Shown: in pieces, positions 35,183 through 44,463 of the stretch | Numbering within the stretch: position 1 is the first letter of the stretch | Layout: every line of letters begins with the position of its first letter | Assembly (NCBI RefSeq): GCF_014642075.1 | Contig: NZ_BMIK01000001.1 | Span: 372,001-436,000 of the forward strand | Length of the DNA: 64,000 nt | Reading direction: 5' to 3' | From: Parapedobacter defluvii | Lineage (GTDB): Bacteria; Bacteroidota; Bacteroidia; Sphingobacteriales; Sphingobacteriaceae | Position numbers and translations under genes: made by a program | The notes under the pieces: generated by a model | Told to the model about the DNA's origin: nothing | Databases searched by the model: none | Seen by the model: only the letters and a program-made list of their open reading frames with translations

Positions 35183-36360
35183 TGGAACAACCGATCGTAA
35201 CTGCTTATGACTTCAACGCACCCCGGCAAATCATTGCCGGTGGCGGGACATTCGGAAAGTTGCCCCAACTGGTCAAAGGGTTGAAGGGTACCAACGTGCT
35301 GGTCGTAACCGATGGATACCTTTGGGAGCAAGGGCTGGTCCGTGAGGCCATTAGCAGCCTTTCAGAGGCCGGTATCAAGAGTGTCGTTTTCCACCGTATT
35401 TCTCCCGACCCTACGATGGGCAGCGTACTGGAAGGGCTTGCGTTGCTGCGGCAGCATTCCTGTGATGCGATTGTTGCACTGGGCGGGGGAAGCCCCATCG
35501 ATGCGGCAAAGGCTATTTCGATATTGGCAACCAACATCGGGCCATTGACCCGTTATGCCGGGTATCATCAGGTTCCAAACCCCGGCATGCCACTGATTGC
35601 CGTGCCCACCACCGCCGGTACAGGGAGCGAGGCAACACGGGTAGCCGTAATCACCGATGAACTGCGGCAGGTTAAGATGATGCTATTTGACAATGCACTT
35701 TTACCGGATATTGCGTTGGTAGATTATCGGTTATCGATGACCATGCCTCCCCAACTCACCGCATACGTCGGCATAGATACCCTTACTCACGGGTTAGAGG
35801 CGTATGTATCAAAAAAGCGGAATCCCTTATCGGACCCGATTGCGTTATCTTGTATCGGGCTCGTAGGCCAGCACCTGCTCAGGGCCTATGCCTGCCCTGC
35901 AGACCATGTTGCGCGTGAAGGGATGGCCATCGCAGCCTGCCAGGGTGGACTGGCTTTCTCCAACAGCAGTGTCTGTCTCGTTCACGGCATGAGCCGCCCA
36001 TTGGGTGCAGTGTATCATTTGGCCCACGGCCTGTCCAATGCAATCTTGTTGCCAACGGTTACCCGGTTTTCAGTAGCGGGTTGCGTAGCGCGCTACGCAA
36101 CCGCGGCACGGACCATGGGCATCGCAGCGCCTGAATTGACCGATATAGAGGCGGCCGATGCATTGGTATACGAATTGGAAGCGATGAACCGGCAGCTAAA
36201 TGTTCCGCGATTACGCGATTGCATCGGCGTATCACGGACTACGTTCGAGCAGTCGGTCAGTAAAATGGCTGCTGATGCCCTGGCGTCCGGAAGCCCCCAA
36301 AACAATCCGGTGGTACCGACAATGTCGGAAATTGAGCAGTTATATTTGAGTTGCTGGTAA
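35176..36360 (+). CDS. Iron-containing alcohol dehydrogenase
   Basis: 394 residues, group III alcohol dehydrogenase. NAD-binding LGGGSPIDAAKAIS (about 96-109) and the metal-site region VHGMSRPLGAVYHLAHG (His ligands) are intact; TTAGTGSEATRVAV is also typical. Family members such as lactaldehyde reductase FucO or 1,3-propanediol dehydrogenase interconvert short aldehydes and alcohols. Beside an acylating aldehyde dehydrogenase it offers the reductive branch for the aldehyde from aldol cleavage (inference). The start ATG at 35176 overlaps the previous stop; a second ATG follows at 35182. Confidence 0.9.
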   Translation: MVMEQPIVTAYDFNAPRQIIAGGGTFGKLPQLVKGLKGTNVLVVTDGYLWEQGLVREAISSLSEAGIKSVVFHRISPDPTMGSVLEGLALLRQHSCDAIVALGGGSPIDAAKAISILATNIGPLTRYAGYHQVPNPGMPLIAVPTTAGTGSEATRVAVITDELRQVKMMLFDNALLPDIALVDYRLSMTMPPQLTAYVGIDTLTHGLEAYVSKKRNPLSDPIALSCIGLVGQHLLRAYACPADHVAREGMAIAACQGGLAFSNSSVCLVHGMSRPLGAVYHLAHGLSNAILLPTVTRFSVAGCVARYATAARTMGIAAPELTDIEAADALVYELEAMNRQLNVPRLRDCIGVSRTTFEQSVSKMAADALASGSPQNNPVVPTMSEIEQLYLSCW

Positions 36361-36376
36361 CCTAAAAAGTGAATGC

Positions 36377-37879
36377 ATGGAATCGTATCTATTGGGGATA
36401 GATTGCGGTAACACCGTATGTAAGGCAACCATCTTTTCCTTGACAGGGCAATCCATGGGTACCGCTTCGGGCCGTATGAAAACGATACTGCCCAAACCGG
36501 GCTATTACGAATACGATCTCAACGAATTATGGATGGGCGTGTCCGGTGTCATCCGTACAGCCATTCACGCTGCAGGCATTGCCTCATCGGCCATTTTGGC
36601 GGTGGGTGTTTGCGGCCATGGAAATGGTCTTTATGGCTTGGATGGCGATGGCAAACCAGTGGTGGGCATCCAGTCACTGGATTTCAGGGCCGAAGCGATT
36701 TGCCAACGGTGGAACGACGAAGGGGTGTCTGCAGCTGCGCTCCCGTTTTCAAGGCAATATTGCTGGCCGGGTCAGACCAATTCGTTGTTAGCTTGGTTAC
36801 GCCTACATGATTTATCGACCTATCTGCGCCTCAGAACGGTGTTTTTCTGCAAAGACTACCTGAATTATTGTTTAACGGGGGTGGTTTCGACAGATTATTC
36901 GGACCTCTCGGTTACGAATCTGATGGCCATGGAAGATCGCAAGCTGAACGCGGAGTTGTTCAACCTGTTCGGACTCCCCGGCGCACAGACAACACTCCCC
37001 CAACCCCGGCAAAGCAAGGAGGTGATCGGCAGGGTCAGTCAGGCAGCATCGCATCAAACCGGATTACCCGAAGGGATACCCGTGGTTGCCGGAATGATTG
37101 ACCTGGTTGCGAATATGGTAGGCTGCGGTTCAATCCATCCCAGTGCGGTAACCCTCATTTCCGGATCCTGGAGCGTCAACTGCTTGCTGTCTGATGCACA
37201 AATTCAAACCAAAGAATTGGCCATGGTTTCCCTGTTTGCAGATCCCATTTTACAGGTAGCTGTGGAGGCAAGTCCCACTGCCATGACAAACCTGGAGTGG
37301 TTTGTCAATCAATTTATGAAAAGAGCGAAAAAGAAATGCAATCGGAAGGGCACATCCGTTTTTGCCTATTGCGATAAAAGGCTTGCAGATCGGGGCCGAG
37401 TCGACTCGGATGTGCTGTTCCTGCCCTTTTTGCACGGTAACAACCTGAAGGGAATTATCCGTTCGGGATTTTACAACCTTTCGGGTTCGCATACGAAAGA
37501 CGATATGTTACAGGCGGTTTATGAAGGGATTGCATTCAGCCACTTAGCCCACGTGCAGCGGCTTCGTTCGATCGGTCCGGAAATCCACAGCGCACGGTTT
37601 ACCGGCGGTGGTGCCCGCAGCCCCGTTTTCTCCCAATTGCTTTCGAGCGTTTTGCAGATACCGCTGGAATGCGTACAGGTGGCAGAAACCGGTTGTTTGG
37701 GTGCGGCCATAACGGCTGCTGTCGGCATTGGCCTCTACCCCGATTATCACGTGGCTTGTGGACAGATGGTTACCCCCGGAAAAACCTATGTTCCCGACGA
37801 AGCAATGGCTAGTTATTATCAGGAAAAATTTGATGGCTATACAGCATTGGTGCAGTCGATCATCAAACGAAGGGCATAG
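36377..37879 (+). CDS. FGGY-family carbohydrate kinase
   Basis: 500 residues. The ATP/sugar-kinase beginning YLLGIDCGNTVCKATIFS, the substrate domain with WPGQTNSLLAWL and DLVANMVGCG, and the C-terminal FTGGGARSPVFSQLLSSVLQ with GCLGAAI are FGGY hallmarks. The sequence is closest in feel to L-xylulose/erythritol-type kinases, but the clade cannot be fixed by eye. It should phosphorylate the imported sugar or polyol before the GlpD-like oxidation. It is the last gene of the operon; no clear terminator is visible before the histidine kinase 154 bp away. Confidence 0.9.
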   Translation: MESYLLGIDCGNTVCKATIFSLTGQSMGTASGRMKTILPKPGYYEYDLNELWMGVSGVIRTAIHAAGIASSAILAVGVCGHGNGLYGLDGDGKPVVGIQSLDFRAEAICQRWNDEGVSAAALPFSRQYCWPGQTNSLLAWLRLHDLSTYLRLRTVFFCKDYLNYCLTGVVSTDYSDLSVTNLMAMEDRKLNAELFNLFGLPGAQTTLPQPRQSKEVIGRVSQAASHQTGLPEGIPVVAGMIDLVANMVGCGSIHPSAVTLISGSWSVNCLLSDAQIQTKELAMVSLFADPILQVAVEASPTAMTNLEWFVNQFMKRAKKKCNRKGTSVFAYCDKRLADRGRVDSDVLFLPFLHGNNLKGIIRSGFYNLSGSHTKDDMLQAVYEGIAFSHLAHVQRLRSIGPEIHSARFTGGGARSPVFSQLLSSVLQIPLECVQVAETGCLGAAITAAVGIGLYPDYHVACGQMVTPGKTYVPDEAMASYYQEKFDGYTALVQSIIKRRA

Positions 37880-38032
37880 CGTTTGTAAAAACCTGCTTTT
37901 TACACTGCACTGGCCATTTGGAGGTTGGCGGGATGTCTGGTAGGGCGCCTCCGGGTGTAGTCAATTGCATGTGGTGTGGAATAATCTAGTTTCCTAAAAT
38001 TGTGTTACCTTAGTGGTACATCAATAATACCG

Positions 38033-39904
38033 ATGAAGACCAATGGGAAACGTCTTACGCGGATGTGGATGGCCGTATGCCTACTCAGCGCTCAGGTGGT
38101 ATCTGCGCAGGTGGATGAAGCCGCCGGCTTAAAACGGTCACTGGGACGAATCGCGGACAGCGAGGCCTTGGTAGATGCGCTGAATCGCCTGGCGATGATT
38201 TCATATGAAACAAGTGCAGATACCACTTTTTACTATACCGTACGTGCACGTCGGTTGGCGGACAGCCTGGATTACGACAAAGGGAAAGCAGATGCCCTTA
38301 ACAACCTGGGAGTGGTATACGACATCAAAGGGAACCAACAGCTGGCGCTGAAGTATTATAACGATGCAAACTTGGCCTACACCCGGTTGGATGATTCGGT
38401 CAACCAAGTGCAGACTGCCATGAACATTGGTGGCGTATACAAACAACTGGGAAAAGACCAACGATCCCTTGAGTATTTCAGGTCGGCCCTCAAACTCGGA
38501 TATCAGCTTTCGAACGATTCGATCCTGTCTTTGGTGATATATAATTACCTGTTGTGGTTTCCAACGCAGATTCCGCTTGAGGAGAAACGGCAGTACATCC
38601 GGGAGGCTACAGCCATTGCAAGCCGGTATAATGACGCGCGCGTGCTGATCGCGCTGGATCACCTGATCGCGAAAGAGTTGATCGAGCAAGGCGATCGGAA
38701 AGGGGGGATTGCGCTGTGGGATAGTGTCATTAATCGAGCCATCCGGAAACAGCTTTACTATGTTAGTATGGATATGCTGGTGGAAATAGCTGACTATTTT
38801 GTACCGGATGATGCGGATCGGGCCGCTGCGTATTATCGCCGCGGGTTGGAAATCGCCAAGAATCATGAGTATCTGTTTTACAGGCGGCTATTTGCCCGGA
38901 AATTGTTTGACCTACACACATCGCGCAACGAGCAACAAGAAGCGGCAAGCTATGGCCAATTACTGATTGCGCTGTTTGATGAGCAGGAGCAACTGGACAA
39001 TAGTGCGGGTATCGATTACCTGGATTATGCCATCAAAGAGCAGCAATTTGAGCGGCTGGCGGAAAGAGCAAGGTACCAAACGTTTTTTCTAGTATTGGCG
39101 GTGGTAGGGTGTGTCCTGGCGATTGGCATTAGTGTGGTCATTCGGCGGACACTGAAGATATCCCGGCGGTTGAATGCGCAGATCGTCGAACAAAATCAGC
39201 AAATGCTGATCACATTAAATGCCTTGGAGCAGAGCCAGGCAGAGAACGGCCGGATGATGCGTATTGTGGCGCACGATCTGCGTAATCCCATCGGCGCAAT
39301 CGGCTCCGCTGCATCGTTGATGCTTGAGGCCGACAACCTGCCGATCAACGAACAAAAAATGCTTAAATTGGTTCACAAATCAGCAGCAGACGCTCTCGAT
39401 TTGGTAAACGACCTCCTGCATACGCACGAACGGCCCGACGATCTGCCTAAGGATACCGTAGATCTGGACCGGCTACTTCATTATTGCGTGGACCAGATGG
39501 CGGTTAAAGCAGCCGCAAAAAACCAACTAATCACGTTGCATAGCCACCCGTCTCTCATTGTTGCCAACCGCGAAAAGCTGTGGCGTGTTTTTAACAACTT
39601 GATCGGAAACGCCATCAAATTCAGTTCACCGGGCGAACGGATTGTTGTATCGCTTGAGGTTAACCCGAACCATGTACTTATTTCCGTCAGAGACCAAGGT
39701 ATCGGGATACCGGAACACTTGCGTACCAAAGTATTCGATATGTTTACCGATGCGCGCCGCCAGGGTACGGAAGGCGAGCAACCGTTTGGTTTGGGATTGG
39801 CTATTTCCAAACAAATTGTGGAAGCGCACGGTGGCCGGATATGGTTTGAAGGTAATGCCGATGGAACACCGGGCACCACATTTTTCGTTGAGCTGCCGCG
39901 TTGA
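38033..39904 (+). CDS. TPR-containing sensor histidine kinase
   Basis: 623 residues from the ATG at 38033, which opens a signal peptide or anchor (MKTNGKRLTRMWMAVCLL...SAQ). TPR-like helices fill residues about 50-330 (ALNNLGVVYDIKGNQQLALK, QTAMNIGGVYKQLGK). A membrane helix follows (FFLVLAVVGCVLAIGISVVI), then a coiled-coil segment and the kinase core: H-box VAHDLRNPIG (about 412), N-box NLIGNAIKFS, and G-boxes DQGIGIPE and GLGLAISKQIVEAHGG. The TPR part would be periplasmic and sense a protein or peptide. No response regulator lies beside it, so it works with a partner elsewhere. Confidence 0.9.
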   Translation: MKTNGKRLTRMWMAVCLLSAQVVSAQVDEAAGLKRSLGRIADSEALVDALNRLAMISYETSADTTFYYTVRARRLADSLDYDKGKADALNNLGVVYDIKGNQQLALKYYNDANLAYTRLDDSVNQVQTAMNIGGVYKQLGKDQRSLEYFRSALKLGYQLSNDSILSLVIYNYLLWFPTQIPLEEKRQYIREATAIASRYNDARVLIALDHLIAKELIEQGDRKGGIALWDSVINRAIRKQLYYVSMDMLVEIADYFVPDDADRAAAYYRRGLEIAKNHEYLFYRRLFARKLFDLHTSRNEQQEAASYGQLLIALFDEQEQLDNSAGIDYLDYAIKEQQFERLAERARYQTFFLVLAVVGCVLAIGISVVIRRTLKISRRLNAQIVEQNQQMLITLNALEQSQAENGRMMRIVAHDLRNPIGAIGSAASLMLEADNLPINEQKMLKLVHKSAADALDLVNDLLHTHERPDDLPKDTVDLDRLLHYCVDQMAVKAAAKNQLITLHSHPSLIVANREKLWRVFNNLIGNAIKFSSPGERIVVSLEVNPNHVLISVRDQGIGIPEHLRTKVFDMFTDARRQGTEGEQPFGLGLAISKQIVEAHGGRIWFEGNADGTPGTTFFVELPR

Positions 39905-40005
39905 TTGTTTCTTCATTTTACCTCTGCTTCAACAACGGCGGCCGGCGGTTCCTATTTCTCATTCAAACCGCATAACGGGCATTTAAAAGGAATAAACAAC
40001 TGATT

Positions 40006-40454
40006 TTACCTGGCATATTTCTTTGATGCGTATACGCAGGCAATCACACCCACGGTAACCGCTAGCATGCCAAGGCTTACGTGTTCGTGAAGCAACGTTG
40101 CCGCGAGTGCCAGGCCGAAAAATGGCTGCAGCAGCTGCAACTGACCCACCGAGGCGATGCCGCCCTGTGCCAGCCCCCGGTACTGTAAGGCCAGCGCACT
40201 CAGCAACGGAAAGCCCACCACCACCCCGATGGCTACGACGACCAGGGGAAAGAGGTGGTTTCGCGCAGGGCGCTTTTCACCCGAAATCAACAGCACCGCT
40301 AGCGCGAGCACCCCGCAATGCCGGCGCGGGCCAGCGTGAGGAATACCGGATGGAAGTCGAGTACTGCAGCACGCGTAGCGGGCAGGGAACCACTGAAAAG
40401 GCCGACACCTATGAACCCGTTGATCCAGCCGCGGGTCGTCTGCGAAATTGCCAT
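40006..40454 (-). pseudogene. Broken EamA/DMT-family transporter (frameshift plus internal deletion)
   Basis: From the ATG at 40454 the frame reads MAISQTTRGWINGFIGVGLF and stops at a TAG after AGIAGCSR. Adding one base to the CCCC run at 40311-40314 restores AGIAGVLALAVLLISG, which continues to 40006. Even when repaired the protein has only about 150 residues, whereas EamA transporters have about 290 and ten helices. The second-helix segment GFPLLSALALQ joins directly, at 40182/40183, to the near-C-terminal YRGLAQGGIASVGQLQLLQP, so the middle is missing. Two independent lesions make this a clear pseudogene. Confidence 0.8.
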
Positions 40455-40456
40455 GC

Positions 40457-40669
40457 CTACTTCTTTTTGGTCAGTGCCGAACCTTTATGGGCAGCGATGT
40501 GATCCGATTTGTCGCTTTTGATTTCATACTGTGGATCTGCCTCGGTGGCATGGTGGGTATAACCTTTGTAATTGAAATTTGCGGTGTGCACCTGGATGAT
40601 GGTACCCGAAACGCGGCCAGCTTCTGAATTCCAGCTTACTTTATCGCCAACTTTAAATTTTTTGGACAT
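40457..40669 (-). CDS. DUF2945 (Tudor-like, hypervirulence-associated) small protein
   Basis: 70 residues. FKVGDKVSWNSEAGRVSGTI at the N-terminus and the later GYTHHATEADPQYEIKSDKS with HIAAHKGSAL match DUF2945, a small Tudor/SH3-like fold found widely in bacteria and fungi. Its role is not established. It is soluble and probably expressed alone, since the broken transporter gene follows by only 2 bp and the sigma-factor gene ends 98 bp upstream. Confidence 0.85.
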   Translation of the reverse strand: MSKKFKVGDKVSWNSEAGRVSGTIIQVHTANFNYKGYTHHATEADPQYEIKSDKSDHIAAHKGSALTKKK

Positions 40670-40767
40670 GATGCGGATTTTTTAACTGCCTGCAACGGTA
40701 TCACCGTGCGGGAATGCCCGATGTACGTTACCTTTTGAAGAGGCTAAGTTACTAAAAAGGATATACT

Positions 40768-42021
40768 TCAATCTTTCAATGTTTGCATCCGTTTCCGGAT
40801 CAGTTGGCTATCCAAGGGGTTCTGGGCAAGGGATAGGGCGTCCTCATAAGCTGTAAGCGCACGGGCGGTGTTTCCCGCACGCTCGTAAACATGACCTTTC
40901 GTAGCGGCAAGAAGAAAGGCGGTTCCAGGGTTTTCATCCGCTGCGATGGTTTCCAGCTCCGCAATGACCGGGAGTGGTCCCAGCGCATAGCTTTTGGCAA
41001 TAATGCGGTTCAGGCGGATGAGCGTGGAGGCAGGTTCAAGACTTTCCAGCAATTGGTACAGCTGATGGATGGCCTTCCAGTCGGTCGCTTCGAAATGGGG
41101 GGCAGCACAATGGTGCGAGGCGATCAGTGCTTCCAGGTAGTACTTGCCCGCACACCCGCTTTGCCGTGCCTGATCGAGGTAGTGGAACCCTTCTGCGATC
41201 AGCTTCCGGTCCCACAGCGAACGGTTCTGCGCTTCCAGCGGAATCCAATCGTCGTAGGCTGCCAGCCGTGCGGGGAAGCGGGCAACACCGAAAAACATCA
41301 ACGCCAGGAGTGCGTCCACTTCCGCTTGGGGAGGGGCTACGGACCGCAATAACCTGGCAAGGCGAAGGGCTTCATAGCAGAGGTCAGAGTCAATGCCTTT
41401 GGTATCGCGTGTGGCTTTATAGCCTTCGTTAAATAGGAGGTAAAGGATCATGCAGACGGTGGTCGACTGCCGGGCGGCGTCCGTAAGTGCCTGCCGGCCC
41501 AGCTTGAGCGCTTTTTGCCGCAACCGTGCTTTGCTGCGCTGCAGTGCTTTTTTAACGGCTTCCGTTTTCATTTGCAGGGCGTTGGCCAGTTCCGGTATTC
41601 CAAAGCCACAAAGAATGTGCAGGGTGATGAGGATGCGATCACGCTCACCAAGTGCCGGATGGCAGCATGCAACCAGCAATTGGATCTGGCCATCGGTACT
41701 TTCCTCATCTGTCAGCACGGGATCCGGATCGGTAGCGGAGACACCCTGCAACTGTATTTCCATTTCGTCCACGTGACTGTATCGCGAGGTACGCTTTAGC
41801 GCGTTGATCAGCTTATTGCGGGCAACCCGTGAGAGCCATGCACGCGGGTGTTCGGGAGGGCCGTGGTAACGCCAGTGTGTCAATGCAGTTTCGAACGTAT
41901 CCTGTACCGCATCGAGAATGGTATCCAGGTGCTCCATACCATACACCCGGGCAAGGGATGCAACCATCCTGCCCGAGTGTTCACGGAAAAAGTGCGCCGC
42001 AAGTTGTCCGCTAGTGTCCAT
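40768..42021 (-). CDS. ECF sigma factor with long C-terminal domain (DUF6596 type)
   Basis: 417 residues from the ATG at 42021, where a normal sigma-2 domain begins (LAAHFFREHSGRMVASLARV, with the -10 recognition region DAVQDTFETALTHW). Sigma-4 follows at about 110-170 (CHPALGERDRILITLHILCG, RSKARLRQKALKLG). The remaining 230 residues are the TPR-like DUF6596 domain (LARLLRSVAPPQAEVDALLA). Sigma factors of this group are typically paired with a YCII protein, as here: the YCII gene lies 7 bp upstream on the same strand. No anti-sigma factor is present; the C-terminal domain is thought to control activity. Confidence 0.9.
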   Translation of the reverse strand: MDTSGQLAAHFFREHSGRMVASLARVYGMEHLDTILDAVQDTFETALTHWRYHGPPEHPRAWLSRVARNKLINALKRTSRYSHVDEMEIQLQGVSATDPDPVLTDEESTDGQIQLLVACCHPALGERDRILITLHILCGFGIPELANALQMKTEAVKKALQRSKARLRQKALKLGRQALTDAARQSTTVCMILYLLFNEGYKATRDTKGIDSDLCYEALRLARLLRSVAPPQAEVDALLALMFFGVARFPARLAAYDDWIPLEAQNRSLWDRKLIAEGFHYLDQARQSGCAGKYYLEALIASHHCAAPHFEATDWKAIHQLYQLLESLEPASTLIRLNRIIAKSYALGPLPVIAELETIAADENPGTAFLLAATKGHVYERAGNTARALTAYEDALSLAQNPLDSQLIRKRMQTLKD

Positions 42022-42028
42022 GGGTTGA

Positions 42029-42373
42029 TCAGTCTTCCATCGGCATGATTTCGCGCACTTCCACCGCGCGGTCCCAATCCAGATCGGGATTCCCCTTGGC
42101 AATCTCGATCGCTTCTTCCAACGATTCGGCTAAGAGAATGTAATAGCCGCTGACGCATTCCTTGCCTTCCAGGAAGGGGCCGTCGGATACGATGCGCTGC
42201 TTGCCACGGATGTGGGCACCACCGGCTTCCAGCGGCTGTGCTTCCTTAAATTGCCCTTTTTCCCTGAGCTCTTCCACCCAACGGTAATGTTTCTCGATAC
42301 AGGCTTGCATTTCTTCCGCCGATAACTCGTCGTAGTTGGCGTCTTCGCGGATCAACATCAAAAATTCTTTCAT
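42029..42373 (-). CDS. YCII-family protein, partner of the ECF sigma factor
   Basis: 114 residues. MKEFLMLIREDANYDELSAE, GGAHIRGKQRIVSDGPFLEG and GYYILLAESLEEAIEIAKGN are the YCII/PhnB-like pattern (a small ferredoxin-like alpha/beta barrel dimer). It sits 7 bp upstream of the ECF sigma gene. This YCII-sigma order is a recurring pair in many phyla, where the YCII protein may act as a sensor or enzyme whose gene is in the same regulon. Confidence 0.9.
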   Translation of the reverse strand: MKEFLMLIREDANYDELSAEEMQACIEKHYRWVEELREKGQFKEAQPLEAGGAHIRGKQRIVSDGPFLEGKECVSGYYILLAESLEEAIEIAKGNPDLDWDRAVEVREIMPMED

Positions 42374-42590
42374 TGCAAAATAATTTTGTTTTTATTTTTT
42401 GTTTATACCTGAGACAACCGGTGCCTGCTTTTGGGGACAAATTTTTAAAATATGTCTCCGCAGCAAGATACGCGATTTAATCTGTTCTGAAAATAAGGCG
42501 TCAGCGCACTTTGTGGTTTTATCATCTGGATAAACCGCGTAGCTCCACCGTAAGGGAGCAATCCGAAGATGGAACGATCGGCAAACGATA

Positions 42591-42620
42591 CCGTACCGCC
42601 GTGAAACGCTGACGGTACGG
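42591..42620 (-). terminator. GC-rich hairpin after the aldolase operon
   Basis: CCGTACCG (42591-42598) and CGGTACGG (42613-42620) are perfect 8-bp arms with a 14-nt loop, just past the stop codon of the HpaI-type aldolase on the minus strand. The T-tract is poor, so termination may be weak or factor-assisted. Confidence 0.5.
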
Positions 42621-42631
42621 TCATTGGTTAT

Positions 42632-43384
42632 TCAATCTTCCTGATGGCCGAAGTTTCGGATAAGCCGCTCGTAGCCCTGCCGCAGCAATGCCAGGTCGGA
42701 ATCGACGGCAATGCAGGAATACCTCAGTGTTAGCAGGGTGTCAACCTGTAGATGGTCCCTGAGCAGGATACCGGCCCGTTTGCCATGCTTGGCAGCGGCG
42801 GCTGCCACGCGGTGGAGCGCATCGTCAAACGTTGGCTTCTCAGGCACCGTCTCGTTTGCCAGCGCAAGCTTGAGATCGGCAGGACCTACGAACAGTACAT
42901 CCACCCCGTTTACCGCCGCGATGGCCTCACTCTGGTTTACGCCTGCTAAATCTTCGATCTGCGCAAACAACAGGGGATGTACCTTGGCTGGGTCGGCGGG
43001 AGGGACCGTGCCATAACCGTAAGCTCTTACCGAAGAAGAGTAGCCGCGACACCCATCTGGTGGATACCGCATCGCCTGCACGCATTGAGCTGCCTCCTGT
43101 GCGGAACGGACATGGGGCAGCATAATGCCATCGGCACCCCAGTCCAGCGCGCGGGCAATCAGCGATGGCAGCAATTCCGGTACGCGTACAATGACTGCGG
43201 GCGGACGATGGGAAACACTCCGCAGAATCTCCGGCATCGATGCATCCGACGTGGCACCGTGCTCGAAGTCGATCAGTATCCAATCAAACGCATATTGGCT
43301 GGCTAATTCAGCTACCACGGGCGAGCCGGTGCTGATCCATGTTCCAAGGGAGAAGGCATGCTCCCGTATGTGTGTTGTACTCAT
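42632..43384 (-). CDS. HpaI/HpcH-type 2-oxo acid aldolase
   Basis: 250 residues of the HpcH/HpaI class II aldolase family. LGTWISTGSPVVAELASQ, DWILIDFEHGATSD, ALDWGADGIMLPHVRSAQEA (metal Glu/Asp region) and PPDGCRGYSSSVRAYGYG are family motifs. Relatives cleave 2-keto-3-deoxy sugar acids or 4-hydroxy-2-oxo acids to pyruvate plus an aldehyde. It is the last gene of the minus-strand utilisation operon and overlaps the kinase gene by ATGA at 43381-43384, so the two are translated together. The exact sugar acid is unknown. Confidence 0.9.
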   Translation of the reverse strand: MSTTHIREHAFSLGTWISTGSPVVAELASQYAFDWILIDFEHGATSDASMPEILRSVSHRPPAVIVRVPELLPSLIARALDWGADGIMLPHVRSAQEAAQCVQAMRYPPDGCRGYSSSVRAYGYGTVPPADPAKVHPLLFAQIEDLAGVNQSEAIAAVNGVDVLFVGPADLKLALANETVPEKPTFDDALHRVAAAAAKHGKRAGILLRDHLQVDTLLTLRYSCIAVDSDLALLRQGYERLIRNFGHQED

Positions 43385-44463
43385 AGCGTCGAAATATCTT
43401 TTTTATGCTGCAGGCCCTCACAGGCGCTGTGAATGCGTGCCAGCGTAAAGTGCTTCAGGTCATGAGTGCCGTTATTCATAAAGAAGTCGTCCGGCATGTC
43501 GAAGTAATTGCCCCGCACACGGATGACCGCCTTGAAGATCATATTGCGTAGCAAATGCAGCCAAAACCGTTTTTCAAAATGATCCGGTAACGGGCGCTCC
43601 TCCACATAGCCACGGATGGCAGCAGATACCATTGCACCGGTATGAAAACAAGCCAGGAGAGACAGGTCATCCGTAGGATCACCGCTGATGGCGTCGTCCC
43701 AATCGATAAATGCACAGATTCGTTGGCCGTCACTCAGTATGTTCCAGAAGGCAAGGTCTTTATGCACCAGGCATCCCCGGTCGAGCTCAAGCAGCGAGGC
43801 ATGGTCAGCTACTAACCCCTGGATGTGTTGTCTTGTTGACGGGTTGATGAACTCGGTCGTTACGAGGAAGCCCAGGTGCTCTTCGAGGTTCAGTAGGAAA
43901 TAATCGCGATAGCTGGCATGGTACCCTTGGAGGTGACCGGCGGATAGGAAGGTTTCCACATCAAACAAGCCGAACTTTTCAGGCGTTAGGGCCTGCCACT
44001 GACCAATATACCGGCCGATTTCATGGGCGATGCCAAGAGTATCGAGGCCATCGCCATGGCTTTGATGGTTCAGGTCGCGACAGTTGATCAATTCCATCAC
44101 CTGGATGGCAAAGGGCACCGCGGTACGCGATACATCCGTGAGATAGATCGCGGGGCAGGGCACATGCAATGCTCGGACCCTTGCCATGACTTCTGACTCG
44201 ATGGCCATGTAGTTATCGCGTTCCGAGCCATATTCCAACCGGATAAAGTAGTCACCATCGGGATAAGTAGCCGTAAATGTGATGTGATTTCCCTGCCCAT
44301 GAGCTGGCGTTACGTTCATGAGGCCCGTTTTGAAATGAGTTGACAGGTAATCCGCCACCTGCCCACCGAGTTGGTCCAGCGGTGTGGTATCGGTATTGCG
44401 TGTGTTCCCGGAAGCGAATATCCGATCAGACTTCCAGTAATAAATATCCCTGCGCCCTGCCAT
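43381..44463 (-). CDS. Aminoglycoside-phosphotransferase-like small-molecule kinase
   Basis: 360 residues from the ATG at 44463, which overlaps the transporter stop (TGATG); a longer frame to 44640 lies inside the transporter gene and is not used. The kinase signature CLVHKDLAFWNILSDGQR (catalytic Asp and Asn) and the metal-binding CAFIDWDDAISGDPTDDL are intact. APH-fold enzymes phosphorylate sugars, choline, homoserine and other small molecules. Lying between a transporter and a sugar-acid aldolase, it probably phosphorylates an imported nutrient or intermediate rather than giving drug resistance (inference). Confidence 0.85.
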   Translation of the reverse strand: MAGRRDIYYWKSDRIFASGNTRNTDTTPLDQLGGQVADYLSTHFKTGLMNVTPAHGQGNHITFTATYPDGDYFIRLEYGSERDNYMAIESEVMARVRALHVPCPAIYLTDVSRTAVPFAIQVMELINCRDLNHQSHGDGLDTLGIAHEIGRYIGQWQALTPEKFGLFDVETFLSAGHLQGYHASYRDYFLLNLEEHLGFLVTTEFINPSTRQHIQGLVADHASLLELDRGCLVHKDLAFWNILSDGQRICAFIDWDDAISGDPTDDLSLLACFHTGAMVSAAIRGYVEERPLPDHFEKRFWLHLLRNMIFKAVIRVRGNYFDMPDDFFMNNGTHDLKHFTLARIHSACEGLQHKKDISTL

